DNA from: Virgibacillus natechei
GTDB lineage: Bacteria > Bacillota > Bacilli > Bacillales > Amphibacillaceae
Direction of reading: 5' to 3'
Length of the DNA stretch: 64,000 bases
Assembly: GCF_026013645.1 (NCBI RefSeq)
Contig: NZ_CP110224.1
Span: forward strand, 2,976,001 to 3,040,000
Translations under genes and position numbers: made by a program
In this document: positions 9,401 to 18,435 of the stretch, in pieces
Layout: the number at the start of each line of letters is the position of its first letter
Numbering within the stretch: the stretch's first letter is position 1
The notes under the pieces: model-generated
Database searches by the model: none
What the model was told of the DNA's origin: nothing
Seen by the model: the letters and a program-made list of their open reading frames with translations, nothing else

Positions 9401-10801
9401 ATTTTTCTCCAAGGTTTCAGGTTGCTGGCTATCTAGGTTTTCTGCAATAAATTTAATCGAATCCTCAATTTCTTTTACCGAGCGGGAATCGCCACCTAAA
9501 ACACTGACAACTAGCGCACGTATTTCCTCTGGTATCTTGTCACGGAGCACTTGCAATGCCCGCTCTTTTTCACTTGTAACCAATACGCGTTTCCCATGCG
9601 CCAATAAATGACTAATTAGATTGGCAATCGTATGGCTTTTCCCAGTTCCTGGTGGTCCCTGAACAAGTACACCATCGTTATTTGATAATTTTGTTGCGAT
9701 TAGCTTTTGTGCATTATTGGTTGGCAGTGGAAATAAAAGTTGTTCACCAACCCCTTGCCATTCTTTCTTTGTGGTACGACCTGATTCAGCTTCTGGTTCT
9801 GGTTGCGATTCCACTTCTCCATTAGCCGTTAATAGTTTAATTGAATTTGGAACGGGATATCCGTTTTCAACTTTTTCAATAGCAGTTTCTAATTCCTTTT
9901 GCCACAGACGATTGCCGCTTTTTCTTAGGAAAATAGCCGGTGTATAGGTAATCAATGGATTGTTGGTGATGCTTGGTTTCCCTGTTTGCTTTATGTACGA
10001 TCCATAGGGACTGATGGTGTGTGCGATTTCTTTAAAGAAAGGCTCCATGGAATCTACATTCCACGGATCTAGGTCCGCTTCCTTCACTTGCCCTTCCATT
10101 TCCATAATTCGCGACATATTCGGAACATCATTTGTTGGCAACATATCTGTTTCCAGTTCTGTTCCCTTGGTTGTTGGAATGAGGGCAAAAAGTCCTCTCT
10201 TCGGTTGAAATTGCAACTCTAATTTGGTAACGAGTACATGACGTTGTATCTTCTCACCATTTACCTGCCAATTCAACAATCCGTGTCCCCAAGCAATTTC
10301 AATATCATCCATTTCACGCTGCAATTGTTGGTGGGTCGCAAATAGCTGGTCATACACCTTCTGTATTTCTAATTTCGGCCTCATTTCCTTCGCCCAAGGT
10401 CTCCATTTCTCCTCCAGCCACTCCTCAAACTTGGAAACTCTCTCTTCATCGTCTGTAAATTTTTCAAAAATTTCTTGCCCATTATCCTGATCGATTCCTT
10501 TGTAAATCTGGACTACTTTAATAGGCTCTGTACTAGGTTTATCCCAATGCTTTACCCATTCACTGATTGCTACCGGTGGCGTGGGAGCGGATGTTATCTT
10601 TTGTTTATGTACTTCCAACCAAGCATCTTCTACTTCTCCCCCACCCCCAACATAGCATCCTTGTAAATTCGGGAAATCTTGTACCCACCAGACCTTCTCA
10701 TACTGCTGTACACTTAAAATCGTTTTCTCATTTAGATTTTTTACAGCAAGTAAATACTCAAAAATCTTGGCAACATCTGTCGTTTCTGCTACTTCGGACA
10801 T
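6443..10801 (-). CDS. Superfamily 1 helicase fused to DUF559-type nuclease
   Basis: 1452 residues starting at ATG 10801 with AGGAAGG upstream. Walker A GPPGTGKSHT is near residue 385 and Walker B VIVDESSQ near 1054, followed by GDDNQ, which is motif III-like. C-terminal SF1 motifs include 'FRCVPEIIQFSN' and 'NVAASRARDQ'. Residues 1337-1452 form a PD-(D/E)XK nuclease of the DUF559/MTES_1575 kind, with 'IDLVVEG', 'LAVECDGDRWH' and 'RQRVLERVGW'. The middle (about 450-1000) is a long helical, coiled-coil insertion. Upf1-like helicases fused to such nucleases are often found in phage-defence islands, and the neighbouring GmrSD-type gene fits that. A DNA-targeting defence role is inference. Confidence 0.85.
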   Translation of the reverse strand: MSEVAETTDVAKIFEYLLAVKNLNEKTILSVQQYEKVWWVQDFPNLQGCYVGGGGEVEDAWLEVHKQKITSAPTPPVAISEWVKHWDKPSTEPIKVVQIYKGIDQDNGQEIFEKFTDDEERVSKFEEWLEEKWRPWAKEMRPKLEIQKVYDQLFATHQQLQREMDDIEIAWGHGLLNWQVNGEKIQRHVLVTKLELQFQPKRGLFALIPTTKGTELETDMLPTNDVPNMSRIMEMEGQVKEADLDPWNVDSMEPFFKEIAHTISPYGSYIKQTGKPSITNNPLITYTPAIFLRKSGNRLWQKELETAIEKVENGYPVPNSIKLLTANGEVESQPEPEAESGRTTKKEWQGVGEQLLFPLPTNNAQKLIATKLSNNDGVLVQGPPGTGKSHTIANLISHLLAHGKRVLVTSEKERALQVLRDKIPEEIRALVVSVLGGDSRSVKEIEDSIKFIAENLDSQQPETLEKNIQGLEKELDQTKRNIARINTEINQTAEAENTPITIESETYTPLEASKWLNENSTHGWIPDRITLNDDFPLHEDETKEFFKLHGIIKGEDRKLLSKNQLATRDIVQPDVFEKAVSQVKSTEQDLKPYENVISDWDVKDLTYHFNIEEKVKLVEKSMRKLAVIQEETWRSLLLKEILGDAERQDNWSDFHKNVYDEVRQIEAIDSDLIAEEIVIPENVNHTILKEDLEVIKQRLEDNKSIGWMFKNILGRKYSYIFEQCKINGLEIRHKQDVEKILKYTDGNILIQKLVLKWNRTMNEYQGPTIDENQKRMTTTVKQLLDDMGQMVRWEKDIIHELDGIRDEIVIPRKPQWDSMEWFTTLKNGLTAIYYQQQLKQANTIFNTTTDTLAQANAKSGNMEIVDALLTACHEKDVALWKESWNELKRLEELNESFHRYKELHEKIEKMAPLWLEQLEEQGGQGEAMYPPEDLRLAWKWKKLSTWIEDIESKSTIEKLEEDLQLETNNESKIIKQLVATSTWKSQIERTTKEQKRSLFAWLKAIQRVGKGTGKYANVYRKEASKEMATARGAIPVWIMPIKSVIENLDLTADQFDVVIVDESSQSNLFSLSALLRGKKAVIVGDDNQISPESVGTDIGETHGLIDRYLNNIPNKLQFEMKTSLYDTASRVFDSKIILKEHFRCVPEIIQFSNDFMYGGMIDPLRLPLGNEALDPPVKAIRVADGYRKEDSKKAINEPEAEAIVEEIARLCKEEQYANKTFGVISLQGYDQANIIENKLREAIGEEEMINRQIICGDAYSFQGDERDVIFMSLVAAPNMRIGPMTGRSAYQRFNVAASRARDQMLLFHSVELNDLNPECARYRLLQYCKEPYRVQQEIDEVQDEFDSKFEEDVFRLIKARGYRVIPQVKVGTLGKRIDLVVEGMRNRLAVECDGDRWHGLDKWEEDIERQRVLERVGWTFWRIRGSQFYLDREKALEPLWKKLDEMGIQPGG

Positions 10802-11304
10802 ACAATCCCTTCCTTTTGTCTGTATTTCTATTGTATATGAAACCCTTTAGCTATTTTAAAATCGGACACTTTTATTTCTATATGTAATACCATCTAATTA
10901 GTACTTATTAGCTACGTAATATAGTTTAATTTTAGCATAGATGTAAGGTTATACCTATAATGGAATGTCGAATTTTGGATTAATAAAGTGAAGGATGGGG
11001 AAGGTTTCACCGTTTGGTAAAATAATTCACATGTAAGCAGAAGTAAAACTTCATTCAGTATGGGGGGCGAGCGAGTATCTACGCACAGCCCCAGGATGTA
11101 TCGTAGTTAGTCGATTGGCCCGTAAAACTGCAATAAAAATGGGGTGAGCAAGTATTATTGCCCACCCTCTTCTTTCAGGTTCTTATTTCATATTTTTCTG
11201 TTGGATAAAAGATAATTTCTTTCTAACAGTCATTGTGACAGACAAGGCTAACCCTAAATTAGCAATTCACTTTTAATTAATAGGCACCCCACCTACCATG
11301 ATCC
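10802..11304. other. Gene-free stretch with repeat and hairpin
   Basis: No coding region is convincing here. It holds the first 57-bp repeat copy (10925-10981) and a hairpin at 11142-11167 (GGGTGAGCAA/TTGCCCACCC, one mismatch). The hairpin could end transcription from the truncated restriction gene that stops at 11305. Confidence 0.5.
10925..10981 (+). repeat. 57-bp direct repeat, copy 1
   Basis: Matches 18227-18283 in the same orientation with two mismatches. The two copies enclose the restriction/IS21/HEPN block. Confidence 0.8.
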
Positions 11305-11932
11305 TCAAAATTCCTTAATCTTATCTACATTCCAAATTTGCTTAGCAATTTCCCCGTATAGCTTTTGTCTTTCCGTTAAATCATTATTATCAAACTCATC
11401 ATATGATTTAAAAGGTAAATCATTGTTGTTAGCGTATCTCAAGAATCCTGGGTTTTGCTGGTAACAATTCTTATGAAGAGATTTAGCTAAGTAATTTTGT
11501 CCGAAATACTGTTCAACCTTCTCAGCGTATTCTTTATCACCATAACTTTGATTAATACTTCTAGGCAGTAAAAGAAGTCCACCGATATGATTACGACGTT
11601 TTTGGAACTCTGTTTCATTATCAAATTCATTCATATAACGTTCGTATTTATTAGCCCAGATATGTTCAATCTGAAAGGGATTTTTCGATTCCTTTGTTAC
11701 ATACATTTCAAATTTTGAGTCGAATCCACTTTCTACTTCAATATGATGTGTAATGCGAGCAAGTAAATAATGAACGTATCTTTTATTTTGCTGATGCAGA
11801 TAAAAGGTTTCTATATTATCTAACTTGTTAATTTCATTTGCCTTGTCTTTAAATATTACCTTTAACTCGTTCAAGTCTTTGTCTCGGATTTCTTTAGTGT
11901 TTAATGCATAATAAAAGTACAGAGTATTGCAA
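11305..11932 (-). pseudogene. GmrSD-type restriction protein, C-terminal half (DUF1524)
   Basis: The frame is open from the IS21 junction; the first usable start inside is TTG at 11874. It encodes the DUF1524 HNH-like part: 'FQIEHIWANK' (putative catalytic His) and 'RRNHIGGLLLLPRSINQSYGD' are the family signature. Together with the DUF262 half at 14296-15546 it forms a GmrSD-type protein, a modification-dependent (type IV) restriction family. The two halves are separated by an IS21 element. After removal of the element and one target duplication the frames are offset by one base, so the gene was damaged by more than the insertion. Confidence 0.8.
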
Positions 11933-12038
11933 CCAAAATGTTAGAAGGTTGTACAAATAAAAAAGGCTTGCCAACCCTAACAAAATACCCTACCGTTAAT
12001 AGTGACTAAACAAATTAATGGTGGAGGTAAGTGAAAGG

Positions 12039-13517
12039 ATGCTAGCAATGCCTGAAGTTAATCATATCAAAAATTTACGTAATAATAAATCACTATCAAT
12101 TAATGAAATAGTAAAACGAACCGGTTTTGCTTGGAAAACCGTTAAGAAATACGCGGATGAAGATCAATTACCCGAGGAAAAAACACCATTTAAAAAGGGT
12201 ATGATGCATGAAGAAAAATGGGGAGAAATTGTATCTGACTGGCTAATGGAGGACCAAGCACTTAAAAAGAAATTGCGAAGGAATAATAAGAATATATTTA
12301 AACAATTACAGCAATTAAATTTCCCAGGTTCTTACCGAACCGTTTGTAACTTTATCGCTGAATGGAAAGACAAAATGTTAGATGAAACTGACACAGTAAA
12401 AGAGGAATATGACAGGTTAACACATCCCCCAGCGGAAGCACAGATAGACTTTGGAGTTACAGAAGTTGTACATGAAGGGAAAGTAAAAGATATCCATTGT
12501 CTGATTTTGAGTTTCCCCTTTAGTAATGGAGGCTTTGTAACACCATTGCCAGCAGAAAATCAAGAGTGCTTTTTGGAAGGTATTAAACTACTTTTTGCAC
12601 AAGTCGGCTTTGTTCCGAGGGAATTACGGTTAGATAATCTATCAGCAGCCGTTGTAAAGGCTAGAGGTCATGGTCAGGAAACCATTTTCACTGATGGTTT
12701 TCAACGATTTGCCAGTCACTATGGATTTGAGCCAATAGCCTGTAATCCAAGAAAGGGAAACGAAAAAGGGCATGTAGAAAATAAGGTTGGTTACGTTCGA
12801 TATAATTTCTTTACGCCGTCACCGGTTGTTCAGGATTTGACGCACTTGCGTGAGTTATTGTTCAAACATTGTCAGGATGATCATTTAAGAATGCATTATA
12901 AAAAGGGAATTTGTATCGCTGATCTCATAAAGGAAGAAAAGAAATATGGTCTCGCATTACCTGAGAAAGAGTATCCAGTATTTAATAAAACGCTGGTTTC
13001 GGCTAATAAATATGGTGAGGTAAGAATTGATGGAAAGGAAATCCACATACCGAATAGTTATCACTATACACAATTGTACGTAATTAAGTACTGGGATGAC
13101 TTTAAAGTGGTCTCTCCGCAAGGAGAAATGCTTTATAAGGGACCTAGACCATATATGAATCGATCTAGAGAAATTCCATGGCAATCCATTTTGAAAAATT
13201 GGATGAGGAAACCAAGATCAATTACCTATTCTAGATACTTCCCATATCTTCCAGGAAGAATCGCGCATCATTTGAATAGTGAATCAATGAAACTCAGAAA
13301 AGAACGTGCCGACTGGTTACAGAGTTTAATAATAAAATACAGTATGCAAGAAATAGATGAGCGTTTCTATGAATTGTTACCAGTAGATGATAAAGAAAAT
13401 GGAAATGAATCATTACATGATTCGATTGCACATCCGTATAATGTAAATTGGAGTATCTACGACTCCCTTCAACCTTTAAACCATTCGTTGAAAGGAGAGG
13501 AAGTAGAGAATGTCTAA
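12039..13517 (+). CDS. istA: IS21-family transposase IstA
   Basis: The N-terminus carries a helix-turn-helix ('SINEIVKRTGFAWKTVKKY'). The central integrase core has the DDE triad: Asp in 'AEAQIDFGV', Asp in 'LRLDNLSAAVVKARG', and Glu in 'NPRKGNEKGHVENKVGYVR'. The start at 12039 is favoured over the ATG at 12018 because GGAGG lies between them, about 11 bases upstream of 12039. An ATG at 12048 is also possible. The gene overlaps istB by 8 bases, the usual arrangement. It looks intact at nearly full family length. Confidence 0.9.
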   Translation: MLAMPEVNHIKNLRNNKSLSINEIVKRTGFAWKTVKKYADEDQLPEEKTPFKKGMMHEEKWGEIVSDWLMEDQALKKKLRRNNKNIFKQLQQLNFPGSYRTVCNFIAEWKDKMLDETDTVKEEYDRLTHPPAEAQIDFGVTEVVHEGKVKDIHCLILSFPFSNGGFVTPLPAENQECFLEGIKLLFAQVGFVPRELRLDNLSAAVVKARGHGQETIFTDGFQRFASHYGFEPIACNPRKGNEKGHVENKVGYVRYNFFTPSPVVQDLTHLRELLFKHCQDDHLRMHYKKGICIADLIKEEKKYGLALPEKEYPVFNKTLVSANKYGEVRIDGKEIHIPNSYHYTQLYVIKYWDDFKVVSPQGEMLYKGPRPYMNRSREIPWQSILKNWMRKPRSITYSRYFPYLPGRIAHHLNSESMKLRKERADWLQSLIIKYSMQEIDERFYELLPVDDKENGNESLHDSIAHPYNVNWSIYDSLQPLNHSLKGEEVENV

Positions 13518-14238
13518 TTTGATTAGAGAGAAATGCAAATCGTTACGTTTAGCATATGTTGCAGACATATATGAGCAGATTCCCTTCGAGAATCCTAAGC
13601 AGTATATCTCGGCTTTATTACAACAGGAATTAGAACATAGAGAGGTAGCTAAAGGAGAGCGTTTGATCAAAAAGGCGAAATTCATGAATGAAAAAGAATT
13701 AGAGGATTACCGGTGGAGTGAACATATTCGTTTCCCTCCACAATTGGATAGAGAAAGTCTCGAATCACTATATTTTATCGATAAAAAAGAGAATCTAATT
13801 TTAACAGGTGCACCTGGGACTGGAAAGTCTCATCTGGTTACAGCGCTTGGGCGGAAGGCATGTAGATCTGGATATGAAGTCCGTTTCTATCGAGTGGCTG
13901 ATTTGGTAGAACTACTTGAAAAATCTTGGAGAGAAGGGCGCTTTCAAGCCTTACGCAACAGGTTTAATAAAGTAGATATGGTTATTTTAGACGAGATGGG
14001 ATATGTTCCATTTAGTAAGGAAGGCGCTGAATTATTATTCCAATTGATATCTGATTGGTATGAGAGGTCTAGCCTTGTGATTACCTCCAATTTGGAATTT
14101 AGTCAATGGAATAGAATATTTGTAGACGCACGTTTAACAGCTGCATTAGTGGATCGAGTTATTCACCACGCACACATTTTGAGCTTTACTGGAGATAGTT
14201 ATCGCGTCACACATGCGCTTTCGAATCATCAATCATAA
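13510..14238 (+). CDS. istB: IS21-family helper ATPase IstB
   Basis: 242 residues of AAA+ IstB type. Walker A is GAPGTGKSH and Walker B is MVILDEMGYVPF, followed by the 'LVITSNLEFSQWNRIF' sensor region. It recruits and regulates IstA during target selection. It overlaps the istA end by 8 bases and has GGAGAGGAAG upstream. It is of family length and intact. Confidence 0.93.
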   Translation: MSNLIREKCKSLRLAYVADIYEQIPFENPKQYISALLQQELEHREVAKGERLIKKAKFMNEKELEDYRWSEHIRFPPQLDRESLESLYFIDKKENLILTGAPGTGKSHLVTALGRKACRSGYEVRFYRVADLVELLEKSWREGRFQALRNRFNKVDMVILDEMGYVPFSKEGAELLFQLISDWYERSSLVITSNLEFSQWNRIFVDARLTAALVDRVIHHAHILSFTGDSYRVTHALSNHQS

Positions 14239-14295
14239 TAAAATATGGGCTGGCAAAGTTCTAACCTTTTCATTGCAATCTTGTAACCTTTTAGG

Positions 14296-15546
14296 TTGCA
14301 AAACACATTTAGTTAGATTATACATTGTATATGCAAGTGATGAATAGTTTAACGTAGAAAATGAAATAGAACGGTTAACAATCAACATATCAATATAGTA
14401 GGATACTAAGTTAATTTTCTTGTTTACCATCTCTTGTGTGTCGGTCACTTTTAATGGTGATAGTAACAAATGGTACTGATGAGTAAAGTTATTATGGCTA
14501 TTGTAATAAACATATTCCAAACCCTTTGTATAAGTAGCAGCAGCATTTAAAATAGTTAGGTATTGCTTGGAATAAAAATCGAATTGCTTCGTAACGAATG
14601 CTTCAAAATCTTGACTGCTTTTTAAGGATAACATTTCTTTATTATCTCGAACCCATTTGTGATAAGCAGTAGCAACCTTCTCAAAATCTTTGTTTTCTTT
14701 ATCTTTCCCACTATTACGTATGCTTTGAGCATATTTGCCTCGAAACCAATGTTTGAAAAAGTCAACTTCCTCCCCTTTTCCTTGTTCAATTAGTTCCAAG
14801 ATCCTTCTTTTCCATAATTCATTTGCTTTCTCTTTTGCTCGCTGGTCCTTTACATTTGCTAATAAATAACCTTTCAACATATCAGTAGGACTGAGGCTTA
14901 ACCCTCTGTCGTTCATCGTCTCAAAAATCGTATAGGCGTCTTCATCATTGTCAGCTTCTATATGTACTAGCAGCACTTTATGTAGCATCCAATCTATAAA
15001 ATAGGGCAACACATTACCTTGCAAATCTTCCGGGAAATACTCCACTATATCATCATAACGTGCTCCTATGGTCTGAACAGACTCTGAATCACTTCTTTCA
15101 AAATCAAATGGTTGGTTGTTAAACAATGCTTCCATACAAGGAGTGCGCTCTTCTACATCTATGTTAAAAGACCTTTCTCCAAACTTTTCGGAAAAGATGA
15201 GTTCACTTATATTTACGTTTCTATCACTACTTTGCTTTTGTAAGTTATGGAGAAAAACTAAAATTAAAGAAATAGATGTCAAGCGCTGCTGACCATCAAT
15301 AATATATTTTTTACCTTGTCTGTTACTAATCACAATAGATCCCAGAAAATAGTTTTCATAATTTTCGACTTCACTTGGCTCATGTGTAGATTGGAAATTA
15401 TTAAGAAATTTCTTCGATAAATCCTCGAGTAATTCACGAATATTTTTAGTTTCCCAACGATATTCTCTTTGATAAAAACCGATTCCATATTTAGTATTGG
15501 TTAACGTTTCTTGAATACTTCTCGAACGAGCTTCTATTTCACTCAC
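14296..15546 (-). pseudogene. GmrSD-type restriction protein, N-terminal half (DUF262)
   Basis: Starts at ATG 15546 after a GGAGG-type site and carries a full DUF262 domain: 'GIGFYQREYRWETKNIREL', the nucleotide-binding motif IDGQQRLTS near residue 80, and 'FETMNDRGLSLSPTDMLKG'. A helical domain follows to about residue 415. The reading frame then enters the IS21 right end and stops at 14233. The DUF1524 nuclease part lies beyond the element at 11305-11932. The NTPase half may still be made, but the restriction enzyme should be inactive. Confidence 0.85.
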
Positions 15547-16230
15547 TTTTATTTCCTCCCCATAAAGGCATTTTTAAACATTACTTTTCACAATAATTAC
15601 CATTATATTATCATATCTATATATCTAGCTTATATCATTTTGTTCTTGAACCATCAATAGAATGGTCTGAATAAGTAACATGTAAATACCAAGTGTCAAT
15701 CCCCCACTATTTTAATGCAATAAAGTAGTGGGGGACTGACACTTCTTCTATGACTGTTCATCTTATCTAAATCTTTCATCTGCTAATTGTCTATCAATAA
15801 TCTCAGGTGGCTTAACGAACAAGTTCATTATGATCTAAATCCTCTTCCACCATCATGCAGGCGGATAATAGTCTATCTTCTACTTTCAGCATCGCCTATG
15901 TGCTCAAAACTCCGCAGATCCGGTTCCATCTATCCGTAATACTCAGACACGAAGTTCTCGATCCACTACCCTCCACCAACATCCGATTCTTCGTAAAAAC
16001 TTAAAAGTAAGGATTACTTCTTTTTAACAAACGATCATTAAAAATGATATTAGTTCTATACCATAACACATTAGATAAACTAGTAATTTTTGTAAGCAGT
16101 GGGGACTGACACCAGGTTTCGCTTGTGATTCATCTTTGCTAAGTATAAACGCATTTTCTTTTTAGTGTGCAGGATACTTTTTTTGAGAAGACAATGATAG
16201 ATTTTTTGAAGATAGCATGGAATTCTCTCT
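15547..16230. other. Gene-free stretch with REP-type hairpins
   Basis: No convincing coding region. It holds the long inverted repeat at 15691-15744 and a further GGGGACTGACACC motif at 16102-16114. The remainder is AT-rich and unassigned. Confidence 0.5.
15691..15744. repeat. Long inverted repeat, REP-type
   Basis: Arms of about 23 bases, AAGTGTCAATCCCCCACTA and its partner, with one A-C mismatch around a short loop. The core GGGGGACTGACAC is related to the GGGACAGGCACC core of other intergenic repeats here. Confidence 0.7.
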
Positions 16231-16671
16231 TTATATCGACTTGTCCCTTAGAAAGTTTTTGAAAGTGGCAGACGCCTCGATCCCTTTTAGAAATTCACTT
16301 AATCTATTATAAGCGGAAATTGGATCTATTTTTGAGGGGTTTTTTTCTGGTGGTTTTCCGTGAGCTACCCAATTTCTATACGTATATATTTGTTTAACCA
16401 TTCCTGCTAATTCTTTATTATTAGATCTACTAAATAAATCAATAATATCAGTGAAACGTCCATATTCGGCTTGCTTAATAGTATAATCCCTTAATTTTAA
16501 AATAACTTCATCTTCTATTTCTGGGGTCATTTGACTTTCCACTATTTCCTTCAAGTATAGTATTAACGTTTGTTCAAAAATAGAAACGAAGGAAACGATA
16601 GTCAGATCATTTAATTCGATTGTGGCAGTGTCCAATAGTTTATTGGTTTCTCCTAATTCTTTGGATATCAA
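16231..16671 (-). CDS. HEPN-domain protein, candidate RNase toxin
   Basis: 146 residues, mostly helical, with the HEPN signature R-x4-H in 'YRNWVAHGKPP' near residue 100. This motif is the catalytic site of HEPN ribonucleases in toxin-antitoxin, abortive-infection and CRISPR effectors. Its TTG start overlaps the TGA of the 39-residue ORF upstream (ATTGA), so translation is coupled. Alternatively a -1 slip near CTAAAAG would fuse the two into a product of about 185 residues. It is the last gene of a three-gene overlapping cassette. The ribonuclease role is inferred from the motif only. Confidence 0.75.
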   Translation of the reverse strand: MISKELGETNKLLDTATIELNDLTIVSFVSIFEQTLILYLKEIVESQMTPEIEDEVILKLRDYTIKQAEYGRFTDIIDLFSRSNNKELAGMVKQIYTYRNWVAHGKPPEKNPSKIDPISAYNRLSEFLKGIEASATFKNFLRDKSI

Positions 16672-16787
16672 TAAACTTTTAGCGGAACTACTTCGGGATT
16701 TTTATTAATTAGATATTTCATTGTCTTTTGGGTATCTAATGAAACTTTATACCATTCCATGACTGCATCTAACTCTTTCGTAATCAT
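16668..16787 (-). CDS. 39-residue ORF in HEPN cassette
   Basis: ATG at 16787 overlaps the stop of the upstream gene (ATGA), and its TGA overlaps the TTG start of the HEPN gene. The product begins 'MITKELDAVMEWYKVSLD' and is helical and charged. It may be a separate small protein or the N-terminus of the HEPN protein joined by frameshift, since the next frame continues open through the junction. Its overlap geometry is the main evidence for translation. Confidence 0.55.
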   Translation of the reverse strand: MITKELDAVMEWYKVSLDTQKTMKYLINKNPEVVPLKVY

Positions 16788-17224
16788 AATAAGTCCTCTA
16801 GTATCTTTTCAAAATTCTCTTTTGTAAAATCGGTGAATTTACCATGATCTGTTTCTTTTCTGTATACCCACTCCCGATCATCAAGATAAAGGACAATATA
16901 TTTAGCATAAGAAGATATGATATCAATTCTTCCTTTAGCCCCTATGATAAGACGCCCAATAGGTTGTATCTCTATTTCCTCTTTCTCAATTGCTAATACC
17001 AGTGATGGTGCATCATATAATCCCAGATGTTCTTCTTGTAACATTATACGCTTTTCCTTAATATCGATCATTCTATCTTCCTGGGCAGTATGAAGCCAAG
17101 CCTCGATTTGATTCATAAAAAGCTTTACTTGTTGTAACCAATCACTTTTAATATGATTCCAATTTACTTCATCCTGCTGATTTTCATCCTTCTTCTTTTT
17201 CAGAAAATCCGAAAAACCTGACAT
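16784..17224 (-). CDS. Partner protein of HEPN cassette, unknown family
   Basis: 146 residues. The start codon at 17224 is preceded by AGGAGG. The N-terminal 40 residues are lysine-rich and charged ('SDFLKKKKDENQQDE'). The middle is helical. The C-terminal 80 residues look like an alpha/beta domain ('PIGRLIIGAKGRIDIISSYAKYIVLYLDDREW'). It is the first gene of the cassette, overlapping the 39-residue ORF by 4 bases. Position suggests an antitoxin or regulatory partner of the HEPN protein, but no known antitoxin motif is visible. Confidence 0.7.
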   Translation of the reverse strand: MSGFSDFLKKKKDENQQDEVNWNHIKSDWLQQVKLFMNQIEAWLHTAQEDRMIDIKEKRIMLQEEHLGLYDAPSLVLAIEKEEIEIQPIGRLIIGAKGRIDIISSYAKYIVLYLDDREWVYRKETDHGKFTDFTKENFEKILEDLL

Positions 17225-18020
17225 ATAAATACCTCCTTCTTATTTTTGGGAATGCAACTGTTTGATTGTTTTTGTTTATGGTGAATTTAATTTTTACATA
17301 GAAATGAATGATGGGATATGTAGAAGGCTTTAAATCTAGATAGCTAGACCTACTTTTATTATAGTGCAACCTTCATGTAAAAGTGTGCCTTTCCTGAAAC
17401 AAAAGCCGAGATTGCAAACATACTTGAAACTTTGAAGCTACGGTTTAAATAATTATAACCGCTGGACAATTGTCCAAAAAACGCATGGAGTCGTGCAGAA
17501 ATCGTTGGTTTAATACTTTCCCATTCAAAAAGATTAGTAAGTATCGCAGTTGTTTGCAACATTTTTTTGGTTTATCTATTAATTGATTGATTTTAAATTT
17601 AGCTTCTACAATTGAAATCATAAAACCACTTCCGCCCGCTCCCAGCATTTAATACAAAGTATATCAATGATTTTTTGCTCTTCTTCATCTCTTACACGTG
17701 TACGAAGAAGTCTTTCTGATGGTTGATTTCTAATCACTGTTCGTTCTGCTTCGGGCTTGATTGTATCTATCCATTCTATGAGGTCATTCAAATTTATTTT
17801 CTTCAAATCATTCACCGCGAGATAATGTTATATGAAGATTTCATCGTCATGCTCAAGATTTACCTCTTAGGACATATATATGTTTATTAAGTAGTAATGC
17901 CTTTCATTACAATTATAATGAAAGGCATTACATAATACAATGTAAGACTTATTATTCAAAAAAAGAATGAAGACAACGTGAAGGATATTAATCAAAAATA
18001 TAGGGAAACGAGATCTACTC
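17225..18020. other. Stretch without a convincing gene
   Basis: Several short minus-strand frames exist. The longest plausible one is 17618-17815 (65 residues, beginning 'MNDLKKINLNDLIEWIDTI') with a weak GCGGTGA site. None has a family I recognise, and frames broken by stops at 17340-17650 look like decayed coding sequence. AT-rich inverted repeats occur near 17890-17940. Confidence 0.4.
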
Positions 18021-18092
18021 CTAATACCTCTCAATTCTTCAATAGTTCTTGTTAAATCTATTACTTCATCTTCATTGGTGTAAATATCCACT
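18021..18092 (-). pseudogene. Fragment of the Zn-ribbon nuclease gene 3' end
   Basis: The reading 'IYTNEDEVIDLTRTIEELRG' closely matches the C-terminus of the 433-residue nuclease at 22077-23378 ('YIQTNEEGIIDLKRTIEELKR'). The DNA is similar through the stop and a few bases beyond, with a one-base deletion. Only the last 24 codons are present, so this is a truncated paralogue or a duplicated end. Confidence 0.7.
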
Positions 18093-18226
18093 TTATTTCA
18101 GATTCACATTAGCACAGTAATAGAAGCTACAAGAATCAATGGAATTAACTTCCTCTAGTATTGCTCATTCTAGTTATTTCACTTTAGCGCTTAAAAGTGG
18201 TGGGGGACAGGCACCTGATCTTATAA

Positions 18227-18283
18227 TTTAATTTTAGCATAGATGTACGGTTATACCTATAACGGAATGTCGAATTTTGGATT
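18227..18283 (+). repeat. 57-bp direct repeat, copy 2
   Basis: Matches 10925-10981 with two mismatches in the same orientation. A GGGGGACAGGCACC REP-like core lies just upstream at 18202-18215. Confidence 0.8.
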
Positions 18284-18435
18284 GGCGGTGAGGTTGTACG
18301 TTTTTATAGGTTCCTAACCGTTAAAATCACATCTCTCCTCCAAAATCACCCAAATCCTACACTACTCCTTCAATTTCCTTGTATTTATCCGATAATAATA
18401 CTATACGTCTATTAGATTACTAAGGAGTGTCCCCA

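Larger units (their letters stand above)
11933..14295 (+). mobile_element. Complete IS21-family insertion sequence
   Basis: About 2363 bp with istA and istB. Terminal inverted repeats begin CC(T)AAAA and match at about 16 of 19 positions (left end 11933 onward, right end reading back from 14295). The sequence TTGCAA occurs immediately outside both ends (11927-11932 and 14296-14301), consistent with a 6-bp target duplication. It lies inside a GmrSD-type gene. Confidence 0.9.

Noticed and set aside
17359..17648. Two minus-strand frames of 67 residues
   Set aside because: They overlap in different frames, have no ribosome site and no recognised family. Possibly decayed coding sequence but not supportable.
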